Source: DATFDN01 sp963767645
Lineage (GTDB): Bacteria > Pseudomonadota > Alphaproteobacteria > Acetobacterales > Acetobacteraceae
Assembly (NCBI GenBank): GCA_963767645.1
Contig: CAVYEW010000018.1
Span: 434,001 to 498,000, forward strand
DNA length: 64,000 nt
Reading direction: 5' to 3'
The notes under the pieces were generated by a model. The model ran no database searches. It was given only the letters and a program-made list of their open reading frames with translations, and was not told where the DNA came from. Position numbers and translations under genes: made by a program. The stretch's first letter is position 1, and every line of letters starts with the position of its first letter. Positions 56,001 through 62,487 of this stretch are shown here, one piece after another.

Positions 56001-56166
56001 CGGCGCTGGCCCCCGGATAGCGCGTCGTCACCTGCACGGTCGGCGGCACCACGTTGGGATATTGCGCGACGGGCAGGAACAGCATCGCCACCAGGCCGAG
56101 CAGCAGCGTCAGAATCGCCAGCACATTGGCCAGCACCGGCCGTTCGATGAAGAACTTGGAGATCAT
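53002..56166 (-). CDS. RND efflux permease (AcrB/MexB type)
   Basis: This 1054-aa inner-membrane H+/drug antiporter begins MISKFFIERPVLANVLAILT. It has the porter-domain duplication and the helix-4 region IVLAIGIVVDDAIVVVES with the proton-relay Asp pair. The C-terminal half has VFGLGLLLVYLCLAGQYES and LGVANNLYTQIGLVLLIAL. The length matches hydrophobe-amphiphile efflux RND pumps. It follows the membrane-fusion protein by 13 nt. No outer-membrane factor gene is adjacent, so a shared TolC-type protein elsewhere is presumed. Confidence 0.96.
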   Translation of the reverse strand: MISKFFIERPVLANVLAILTLLLGLVAMLFLPVAQYPNVVPPTVQVTTRYPGASAETVMNTVALPIEQQVNGVEHMLYMQSTSASDGTYSLIVTFAIGTDLNIAQVLVQNRVSGAMASLPQPVQAQGVTVQRKSTAILQIATLTSPDHRYDSLFLSNYATINLVNEIARIPGVGNVNVFGVGQYSMRIWLDPQKLYARGLTAQDVVGVIQQQSQVVTAGQVGTPPAPAGQDFQYTVNVAGRLAEPAEFGNIIVKADPNGGGRITRVKDVARVELGAQTYSQDFKLNGQAAAGLAIFQSPDANALDVATRVRAKLAQLSRSFPQGLTYAIPFDTTGFVKTSIDEVYKTLLEAAVLVLLVILVFLQDWRAMLVPATTVPVTILGAFVAIAALGFTVNLSTLFAIVLAIGIVVDDAIVVVESAALHMERGMSGHDAAIAAMRDLFGPIVGITLVLMSVFIPAAFLPGLTGQMYAQFALVIAAAALISAINAATLKPTQCALWLRPPKPEAQRSVLVRGFNRAYGGLERAYAGLIGRMTRHSGLMALLALLIAAVSAWGLLRLPTAFIPIEDQGYVVVNVQLPDGASLERTQRALDEVTRIARATPGIDQVIEIAGISVLDNNASLANSGAAYVMLKDWSARGKAKAQDLRSIYGHLQGALDNLPDALAQVIVPPPIQGIGNASGFTMEVELRDGSFDYAKLQRLSHAIVTAAGSQSELQHVFTPFRADTPQLEVVVDRVKAEAMNVSVGDVFAALSANIGASYVNQFNKFGRTFQVYVQDDSRFRLQPGDIAKLTVRSQTGAMVPLGTLAQVRPTVGPSLISLYNLYPAATVIGAPATGFSSGQAIALMEEIAAHTLPPGSGYEWTAMSYQEKAVGGQIVYVFGLGLLLVYLCLAGQYESWIAPLSVILSVPLALAGPVIALTSLGVANNLYTQIGLVLLIALAAKNAILIVGVARERRLATGEPIARAATEAARLRFRPILMTSFAFILGVVPLLTATGAGASARASLGLSVFSGMIASTCLAVLFAPSLFVVLQGIEERLKAMKRPVAVHGAPGE

Positions 56167-56179
56167 CGATCGACGCCGA

Positions 56180-57343
56180 TCACGACTTCTCGCCGGCTTG
56201 GATATCGCTCTGCCGGGGCGCAACCTTCTCGCCGGCGATGGCGCGCTGGAGGCCGGAGACCACCACCTGATCGTTCGGCTGCAGGCCGCCCTCAATGACG
56301 CGCAGCGGGCCTACGAGCTGTCCGGTTTGCACCCTGCGCTGCTCGACCACATCTGCTTGATTGACGACCATCAGGTAGCGACCGGCCTGGTCGGTGCCCA
56401 GCGCCTGATCCGGCACCAGCAGCGCATCCTGGCGCTGCTGGGTCATCGGCACTCGCACGCGCACGAAGAAGCCGGGCAGCAGCACGTGATCGGCATTGGC
56501 GAAGACGGCTCGCACCATCAGCGTGCCGCTGGACGTATCGACCTCGGGCGCGACGTAGTCCAGCGTGCCGGCGTGCGGATAATCCTGCTCGGTCATCAGC
56601 CCGATCTCGACCCGCACCTTGCCGAGATCGGCGACGGTCAATCCTTGGCGCGCGAGGTTTGCCCGGATGCGCTGCACGTCCTGCTCGCTCACGTTGAACG
56701 TCGCGTAGATCGGGTCGAGCTGCACGATCGTGGCGAGCTTGGTCGGGCCGCTGACGCCGACCAGGTCGCCTACAGAGACGAGATGCGCCGTCACCAGCCC
56801 GTTGAATGGCGCTGTAACGCGGGTATAGCCGAGATTGATGCCGGCGAGCGCCACGCCGGCCTGCTGGTTCGTCAGGTCCGCCTGGTCGGAATTCCGCTTG
56901 GCCAGCGCCTGTGCAACCGCCGATTGCGAGGCGAAGTCGCTGCGGCCGAGGGACGCCTGGCGGTTGTACTCCGCCGATGATTGCGTCAGCTGCGCCTGCG
57001 TGGAGTCCAGCGATGCCTGCGCCTGCTGCAGCTTCGCCTGGTACGAGGCCGGCTCGATCACGAACAGCGTGTCGCCCTTCTTGACTGTCGCGCCGTCCTT
57101 GTAGTCGATTTCCTGCAGGAATCCTTGAACGCGGGCGACGAGATCGACCTGGTTGTAGGCATTCAACGTGCCGGTGGTCTCCAGGTACGGCGTGACCGTT
57201 TCCCGAAGCGGACGCGCCACGCCGACCTGCGGCGGAGGCGGGGGAACAAAGGCATTCTCCCTGGCGTGGGCGGGCAGCGCCAGAGCGGCGAGCACAACCA
57301 GCGGCATAGATCGAATGGCCGATGCGCAGGAGAGCCCTGGCAC
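56180..57343 (-). CDS. RND efflux membrane-fusion (periplasmic adaptor) protein
   Basis: This 387-aa HlyD/AcrA-family adaptor has a signal peptide (MPLVVLAALALPAHA, cleaved near ARA), lipoyl half-motifs LVARVQGFLQEIDYKDGATV and GYTRVTAPFNGLVTAHLVSV, and an alpha-hairpin rich in Gln/Ala (LQQAQASLDSTQAQLTQSSA). The beta-barrel contains YATFNVSEQDVQRI and the membrane-proximal end is VVVSGLQRAIAGEKVAP. ATG 57343 gives a longer leader; ATG 57307 gives the usual signal-peptide length. It is the first gene of the efflux operon, with the SDR gene divergent across about 107 nt. Confidence 0.94.
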   Translation of the reverse strand: MPGLSCASAIRSMPLVVLAALALPAHARENAFVPPPPPQVGVARPLRETVTPYLETTGTLNAYNQVDLVARVQGFLQEIDYKDGATVKKGDTLFVIEPASYQAKLQQAQASLDSTQAQLTQSSAEYNRQASLGRSDFASQSAVAQALAKRNSDQADLTNQQAGVALAGINLGYTRVTAPFNGLVTAHLVSVGDLVGVSGPTKLATIVQLDPIYATFNVSEQDVQRIRANLARQGLTVADLGKVRVEIGLMTEQDYPHAGTLDYVAPEVDTSSGTLMVRAVFANADHVLLPGFFVRVRVPMTQQRQDALLVPDQALGTDQAGRYLMVVNQADVVEQRRVQTGQLVGPLRVIEGGLQPNDQVVVSGLQRAIAGEKVAPRQSDIQAGEKS

Positions 57344-57450
57344 GACGTCCTCCGGGTCACAACGCCATTGCCGTGCGCTGTTTGGTTACGGTGGCAGATG
57401 CTAGACGGAATAGGTTCCAACAATCAAGCCAAGCCAGTGGGAGCGGAACT

Positions 57451-58194
57451 ATGCGCTTGCGCAACAAAGTTACGATCGTCAAGGGAGGAGCGCACGGCAT
57501 GGGCGCGGCGGAAGCCCGCCTGTTCGCCGCCGAAGGCGCCAAGGTGATCCTCGGCGACGTGCTTCAGGCCGAAGGCGAGGCGGTGGCGCGCGAGATTGAG
57601 GAGGCGGGCGGGCAGGCACGATTCTTGCGCTCCGACGTGACGAGCGACTCCGACTGGCAGGCCCTGATTGCTCTGGCCGTTTCGGCATATGGCCGGCTGG
57701 ATGTGCTGGTGAACAACGCCGGCATCAGCGGCAGCTCGGTCGGCGATCCGGATGGAATCGCCGGATGGGAGCGGCTGCTTGCGGTGAACCTGACGAGCGT
57801 GTTTATGGGCACACGCCGGGCGGCGGCAGAGATGGCGCGCACCGGCGGCGGCTCGATCGTGAACATCTCCTCGATCATGGGCATCGTCGGCGGCGCTGAC
57901 GGCCATCCGGGCTATCACGCCTCGAAGGCGGCGGTGCGCAACTACACCAAGGCGGCTTCGGTCCGCTACGGGCCGTCCGGGGTGCGGGTGAACTCGGTGC
58001 ATCCCGGCTACCTGCCGACGATGCTGAACGCGAACAACGCGGGCGGACGCGAGGCCAAGGTCGCCATGACGCCGCTGCGCCGCCTCGGCAAGCCGATCGA
58101 GGTGGCCTACGGTGTCCTGTTCCTCGCCTCCGACGAGGCCTCGTTCGTCACCGGCGCGGAACTCGTCATCGACGGCGGCTTCATCGCGCAGTAG
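57451..58194 (+). CDS. Short-chain dehydrogenase/reductase
   Basis: This 247-aa classical SDR has the cofactor motif VKGGAHGMGAAEA, in which the usual Thr of TGxxxGxG is Lys. It also has NNAGISG, NISSIMGIVGGADGHPGYHA (catalytic Ser, then Tyr) and SKAA (Lys). The C-terminus ends TGAELVIDGGFIAQ. ATG 57451 is 7 nt after GGGAGCGG. The Lys may alter NAD(H)/NADP(H) preference or be a base error (one substitution would give Thr). Its stop abuts the convergent nitroreductase gene. Confidence 0.9.
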   Translation: MRLRNKVTIVKGGAHGMGAAEARLFAAEGAKVILGDVLQAEGEAVAREIEEAGGQARFLRSDVTSDSDWQALIALAVSAYGRLDVLVNNAGISGSSVGDPDGIAGWERLLAVNLTSVFMGTRRAAAEMARTGGGSIVNISSIMGIVGGADGHPGYHASKAAVRNYTKAASVRYGPSGVRVNSVHPGYLPTMLNANNAGGREAKVAMTPLRRLGKPIEVAYGVLFLASDEASFVTGAELVIDGGFIAQ

Positions 58195-58833
58195 CTACGC
58201 GCCGCGATAGGGTTTGCCCCACCTCTCCGCGTAGACGACCTCGGCGAGCGGCGCGCGCTTGACCGGTCCGAACCGCCCCATCGGGTAGCCGATGGGCAGG
58301 ATCGCGTAGGAATGGACGCCCGGCGGCAGACCCAGTGCCGCCTCCGCCTCCTTCTCGTGCAGCAGATGCCGGGTGGTGAGCGTCGAACCCAGGCCGAGCG
58401 CGCGCGCCGCCAGCAGCATGTTCTGTACCGCCGGGTAGATCGACGCGCCATCCCAGCGCGTCGGCGAGGCGTTGTCCTGGAGGCAGGCGACGATCCATAC
58501 CGGCGCCTCGTGGAAATGGTCGGTCAGGTATTCCACCGCGGCGTGTTGGCGCAGATAGCGCTCCCGGCTGACCCCTGGCGGCGGCGAGCTGTTGCGGTAG
58601 CGCGGGCCGACCACTTCGTCGAAGGCGCGCTTGTAATAGACCTGAACCGCCTGCTTGACCTTCGGGTCCTTGATGACCAGGAAGCGCCAGCGTTGCGTGT
58701 TGCCGCCGTTGGCCGCGCATACGCCGGCTTGCAGGACCTTCGTGATGAGTTCGTCGGGAACCGGGTCGGGGCGGAGCCGCCGCATGGCGCGGGTGGTTTC
58801 GATGATGTCGAACAGGTCGGTGCTCTCGGTCAT
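58195..58833 (-). CDS. Nitroreductase family protein
   Basis: This 212-aa FMN-dependent oxidoreductase has the N-terminal FMN-binding TTRAMRRLRPDPVPDEL, AANGGNTQRWRFLVIKDP (canonical SGGNxQPW-like), AVQNMLLAARALGLGSTLTT and LPIGYPMGRFGP. ATG 58833 (MTESTDLFDI) marks the domain start; the longer open frame adds a non-homologous 24 residues. It is convergent with the SDR and divergent from the LLM oxidoreductase. Substrate could be a nitro compound or quinone. Confidence 0.92.
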   Translation of the reverse strand: MTESTDLFDIIETTRAMRRLRPDPVPDELITKVLQAGVCAANGGNTQRWRFLVIKDPKVKQAVQVYYKRAFDEVVGPRYRNSSPPPGVSRERYLRQHAAVEYLTDHFHEAPVWIVACLQDNASPTRWDGASIYPAVQNMLLAARALGLGSTLTTRHLLHEKEAEAALGLPPGVHSYAILPIGYPMGRFGPVKRAPLAEVVYAERWGKPYRGA

Positions 58834-58886
58834 GACGTCCTGCCTCGCTATGCTACAGCTGTCGTGCCCGTCACGGGAGGAAGCAA

Positions 58887-59744
58887 ATGCTGAAATTCGG
58901 CGCATCGATGTTCTTCACCGACTATTCCATGACCCCGGCCGAGCTTGGCCGGGCGCTGGAGGAGCGGGGGTTCGAGTCGGTCTGGGCGCCCGAGCACTCC
59001 CACATCCCGCTGACCCGCAAGTCGCCGTTCCCGGGGGGCGGGGACCTGCCGAAGAGATACTACGACGCCATGGACCCGTTCGTCACCCTGACGGCAGCGG
59101 CGATGGCCACCAGGACGCTTCGGGTCGGCACCGGCGTCTGCCTGGTAACGCAGCGCGATCCGATCCAGACCGCCAAGCTCGTTGCCTCCATCGATCAGGT
59201 TTCGGGCGGGCGGTTCCTGTTCGGCATCGGCAATGGCTGGAACCAGGACGAGATGGAGGATCACGGCACGGTCTTCGAGACCCGCCACAAGCTCGCGCGC
59301 GAGCGGGTGGAGGCGATGAAGGAGATCTGGACCAAGCCGAAGGCCGAGTACCACGGGGAGATGGTCTCGTTCGGGCCGATGATGGCCTGGCCCAAGCCGG
59401 TGCAGAAGCCGCACCCGCCGGTGATCGTGGGCGGCGCCTTCCCGTACTCCGCGCGCCGTGCCATCCGCTACGGCGACGGCTGGATTCCGCAAGCCTCGCG
59501 CAAGGGCTACAGCGAGATCGCCGAATTGATCCCGCAATTCCGGCAGATGGCCGATGCGGCCGGGCGGGACTCAAACAGCATCGAGATCAGCGTCTGGTTT
59601 CCGAAACGCGATGCCGATCTGATGAAGCGCTACCAGGAGCTTGGGGTGTCGCGGATCGTGTTCAATCTGGAATCGGATAAGGCCGACGCGGTGCTGCCGG
59701 TGATGGATGAGTGGGCAGGGCTGATGCGCGAGGTGAACGGTTGA
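58887..59744 (+). CDS. LLM-class (luciferase-like) flavin oxidoreductase
   Basis: This 285-aa TIM-barrel protein is of the bacterial-luciferase/F420 superfamily: LGRALEERGFESVWAPEHSH, MATRTLRVGTGVCLVTQRDP, SGGRFLFGIGNGWNQDEMED and GGAFPYSARRAIRYGDGW are standard for TIGR03619-type proteins. Whether it uses F420 or FMN is not clear from sequence. A REP-type repeat pair follows the stop. It belongs to the catabolic-looking cluster through position only. Confidence 0.92.
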   Translation: MLKFGASMFFTDYSMTPAELGRALEERGFESVWAPEHSHIPLTRKSPFPGGGDLPKRYYDAMDPFVTLTAAAMATRTLRVGTGVCLVTQRDPIQTAKLVASIDQVSGGRFLFGIGNGWNQDEMEDHGTVFETRHKLARERVEAMKEIWTKPKAEYHGEMVSFGPMMAWPKPVQKPHPPVIVGGAFPYSARRAIRYGDGWIPQASRKGYSEIAELIPQFRQMADAAGRDSNSIEISVWFPKRDADLMKRYQELGVSRIVFNLESDKADAVLPVMDEWAGLMREVNG

Positions 59745-59763
59745 GGGAAGGGCCGGGACTATC

Positions 59764-59879
59764 TCCCTCTCTCCCGCTTTGGGGGAGAGGGTTGGGGTGA
59801 GGGGGCTCGCGCCCGCTGCAATCGCAAGGCCGGGTGCTCCCCTCACCCAACCTCTCCCCCCGTTGCGGGGGGAGAGGGG
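59764..59879. repeat. REP-like hairpin doublet
   Basis: CCCTCTCTCCC/GGGGGAGAGGG near 59764-59791 and CCTCTCCCCCC/GGGGGGAGAGG near 59851-59877, in opposite orientation about 60 bp apart. The outer sequences TTGGGGTGAGGGG and CCCCTCACCCAA are complementary. The doublet ends at the stop codon of the next gene. Confidence 0.75.
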
Positions 59880-61184
59880 TTATTCTTGCCCTTGCACGAA
59901 CGCCGCCTCCATCTCCCGCCGGGCGCGGTACGCCGCATCGGTCTGGTCGATCGCCACGTCCTCCCACCTCACGCTGTTGTCCGCCTTCACGTCGCGCAGC
60001 AGGCGCACGCGGTTGGCGAGGCCGATGGGCAAGCCGCCGATCTCCAGGCTGGCGCGGGCGGGCAGCAGCTTGCCCCAGACGCAGCCGCCGCCCTCGCCGT
60101 CCAGCACCTCGCCGGCCCGCAGGTCGCGCTTGGCGGTGGCGACGACATCGGCGCGGAAGCCGTCCGGCGCCCCGGTGGGCTCGCCCCGCAGCGCCGCCGA
60201 GAGGACCGAGACGTTCAGCTCCAGACCGATCAGGTGGAAAGGCCGGTACAGGGCCGAGATCCTCCCGGAAGCGTCGGTCACGACCCCATACTCGGCGAAG
60301 CAGCGCGCAGCGTACTCGTTCGGCGCCTCGAAGACGACATACACGCCCCAGCGCAGATCATTCGCGACCGGGCCGCCGTCGCGGCGCAGGCTGGAGACCA
60401 CCTCGACTTGGCCCGCGTGGTGCAGCGCGCCCGCGTTGCCCGGCCGCAGTCTCTCGGCCAACTCGTGCGCGCCGAGGGCGGGGAAAGCGAGACCGTCGGG
60501 TGGCGGGGTCAGGCCGGTGGCATTGGCGACCGCCGCCATCTCGATCCCCGATTTCGTGCCGTCGAGGAAGGAGTTGAACATCTGCGGGTTCATTCCGCCC
60601 AGCCGCGCCTGCTCCTCGGTGAGGCCGTAATAGCCCCAGACCGTGGCGGGGGTGGAGGCGTGGTACTCGGGCAGGTATTTCGTGCCCTTGCCGGCGGCGA
60701 TCACCGGAAAACCGCAGGCCCGCGCCCAATCCACCAACTCGCAGATCAGCGCCGGCTGATCGCCGTAGGCGAGCGAATAGACCATGCCGGCGCGTTCTGC
60801 CTCGCGCGCGAGTAGAGGACCGGCGAGCACATCGGCCTCCACGTTCACCATGACGATGTGCTTGCCCTCGGCAATGGCGCGGCGCGCGTGCGCGATGCCC
60901 GCCGGGGCATGGCCGGTCGCCTCCACCACCACCTCGACATCGCCGGCGGCGATGGCCGCCATCGCATCGTCGGTGAAGCGTGTCGCGGCGATGCGCGCTT
61001 CGTCCCAGCCGACCCCCCGGCAGGCGGCGCGGGCGCGGTCGGGGGACAGGTCGGCAATGACGGCCACTTCCAGGCCCGGCGTGGTCGGAACCTGCGAGAG
61101 GAACATCGAGCCGAACTTGCCGGCGCCGATCAGGCACACGCGCACCGGGCGACCGCGCCGCTGCAACAGCCGATACAGGTTCAT
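59880..61184 (-). CDS. NAD(P)-dependent oxidoreductase with SAF domain
   Basis: This 434-aa homoserine-dehydrogenase-like protein has the Rossmann motif CLIGAGKFGSMFLSQV near residue 17, VEVVVEATGHAPAGIAHARR and IVMVNVEADVLAGPLLAREA. The C-terminal SAF-like domain has AKRDLRAGEVLDGEGGGCVW and NRVRLLRDVKADNSVRWEDV. From memory this dehydrogenase-SAF fusion occurs in sugar-acid or C4-compound catabolism, but no reaction is assigned here. It is divergent from the creatininase-like gene with a 71-bp gap. Its TAA sits at the edge of a repeat doublet. Confidence 0.85.
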   Translation of the reverse strand: MNLYRLLQRRGRPVRVCLIGAGKFGSMFLSQVPTTPGLEVAVIADLSPDRARAACRGVGWDEARIAATRFTDDAMAAIAAGDVEVVVEATGHAPAGIAHARRAIAEGKHIVMVNVEADVLAGPLLAREAERAGMVYSLAYGDQPALICELVDWARACGFPVIAAGKGTKYLPEYHASTPATVWGYYGLTEEQARLGGMNPQMFNSFLDGTKSGIEMAAVANATGLTPPPDGLAFPALGAHELAERLRPGNAGALHHAGQVEVVSSLRRDGGPVANDLRWGVYVVFEAPNEYAARCFAEYGVVTDASGRISALYRPFHLIGLELNVSVLSAALRGEPTGAPDGFRADVVATAKRDLRAGEVLDGEGGGCVWGKLLPARASLEIGGLPIGLANRVRLLRDVKADNSVRWEDVAIDQTDAAYRARREMEAAFVQGQE

Positions 61185-61255
61185 CCGCAGCCCCTTCCGT
61201 CACCGGCGTTTCCGTGGCCCACTGGTTAGCGGCAACCGCTCAGGGAGGGAACAGC

Positions 61256-62026
61256 ATGGAGGTCGAGTGGCGCCGGCTGCGCGCCGACGAGCTGCGCGAG
61301 GCGGCGAAGCAGGACGCGATCGTCATCCTGCCGGTCGCCTCCCTGGAACAGCACGGGCCGCACCTGCCCGTGGAGACGGACACGACGATCGGCGAGGCGG
61401 TGGCGCTCGGCACGGCCAAGCGCCTCGCAGCGCTCGGCGAGCGGGCCTTGGTGCTGCCGGTGCTGTGGACCGGTCTCTCCGAGCACCACATGCCGTTCGG
61501 CGGCACGATCACGCTCAGCCTGCAGGCGTTCGCCGCGCTGATCGAGGACGTGTGCCGCTCCGTCGTACGCCACGGCTTCCGCCGCATCGTCCTGTCCAAT
61601 TCGCACGGCGGCAACGAGAACGCGCTGCGGACCTTGACCGACGAGCTGACCGTGAAGCTCCAGATCCCGATTATACAGTTCAGCTACTCCTATGCCGCGC
61701 AGCCGGCCATCGTGGCATTACTCAAGACGCAGGACGGGGTGCGCCACGCCTGCGAGGCGGAGACGGCGATGATGCTCGCGCTCCGCCCGGAGCTGGTCGC
61801 GAGCGCACGCATCCCGCCGCGGGACCCACCATCCGCAACCGAGTCCGGCCTCTATCGCTGGCGCAGCTTCGCCGTGCGAACACAGACCGGCGTGCGGGGC
61901 AATCCCGATGCCGGCACCGCCGAGCAGGGCGAGCGCCTGTTGTCGGCGATCGCCGAGGCGCTGGCCGGCAAGCTCGCCGATTCGGAGCTGTGGCGGGTTC
62001 CGTTCCTGCCGGAGCCCGGCGCATGA
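61256..62026 (+). CDS. Creatininase-family amidohydrolase
   Basis: This 256-aa creatininase/MftE-family metal amidohydrolase has ILPVASLEQHGPHLPVETDT (metal Glu/His/Asp), LSEHHMPFGGTITLSLQAF, IVLSNSHGGNENALRTL and HACEAETAMMLALRPELV. The metal ligands match creatininase. ATG 61256 (MEVEWRRLRA) follows GGAGGGAA. The stop overlaps the [2Fe-2S] subunit start as ATGA, and that overlaps the large subunit, making a three-gene coupled unit. This pairing of amide-hydrolysing and molybdenum-hydroxylating enzymes suggests breakdown of an N-containing ring or amide. Confidence 0.92.
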   Translation: MEVEWRRLRADELREAAKQDAIVILPVASLEQHGPHLPVETDTTIGEAVALGTAKRLAALGERALVLPVLWTGLSEHHMPFGGTITLSLQAFAALIEDVCRSVVRHGFRRIVLSNSHGGNENALRTLTDELTVKLQIPIIQFSYSYAAQPAIVALLKTQDGVRHACEAETAMMLALRPELVASARIPPRDPPSATESGLYRWRSFAVRTQTGVRGNPDAGTAEQGERLLSAIAEALAGKLADSELWRVPFLPEPGA

Positions 62027-62487
62027 GCATCGCCTTTGAGGTGAACGGCGCCGCAGCGGAGGTCGCCGATCCGCCGGTGACGCCGCTCTTGGACGTGCTG
62101 CGCAACACGCTCGGCCTCAAGGGCACGCGCTACGGATGCGGGTTGGAGCAGTGCGGGAGCTGCATGGTTCTGCTGGACGGGGAGCCGGTCTATGCCTGCA
62201 CGTGCGAGCTTGGCACGGTGGCGGGAAGGCGCGTCACCACCGTCGAGGCGCTGAGTGCGCATCCGCTGCACCAAGCCTTTCTCGACGAGCAGGCGGGCCA
62301 GTGCGGCTACTGCCTGTCGGGCATCATCGTCAGCGCCAAGGCGCTGCTGGACCGCGCGCCCTCGCCGACGCGGGCCGAGATCGTCGCTGCGCTCGACAAG
62401 CATCTGTGCCGGTGCGGCGTGCATATGCGCATCCTCCGCGCCGTCGAGCGCGCCGCTTCAAGCCTGCGCGCGGGGGCGTCGTCATGA
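62023..62487 (+). CDS. [2Fe-2S] subunit of a molybdenum hydroxylase
   Basis: This 154-aa small subunit of a xanthine-oxidase-family enzyme has a plant-type ferredoxin cluster CGLEQCGSCMVLLDGEPVYAC and a helical cluster QCGYCLSGIIV ... CRCGVHMRILRAV, the standard eight Cys pattern. It shuttles electrons from the Mo site. It resembles IorA/CoxS-type two-subunit hydroxylases (no FAD subunit seen in the window). Coupled by ATGA overlaps to both neighbours. Confidence 0.95.
   Translation: MSIAFEVNGAAAEVADPPVTPLLDVLRNTLGLKGTRYGCGLEQCGSCMVLLDGEPVYACTCELGTVAGRRVTTVEALSAHPLHQAFLDEQAGQCGYCLSGIIVSAKALLDRAPSPTRAEIVAALDKHLCRCGVHMRILRAVERAASSLRAGASS

Noticed and set aside
53611..56298. 895-codon open frame antisense to the RND pump
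   Set aside because: Arg/His/Gly-rich shadow of a well-supported efflux gene, with no start signal or domain.
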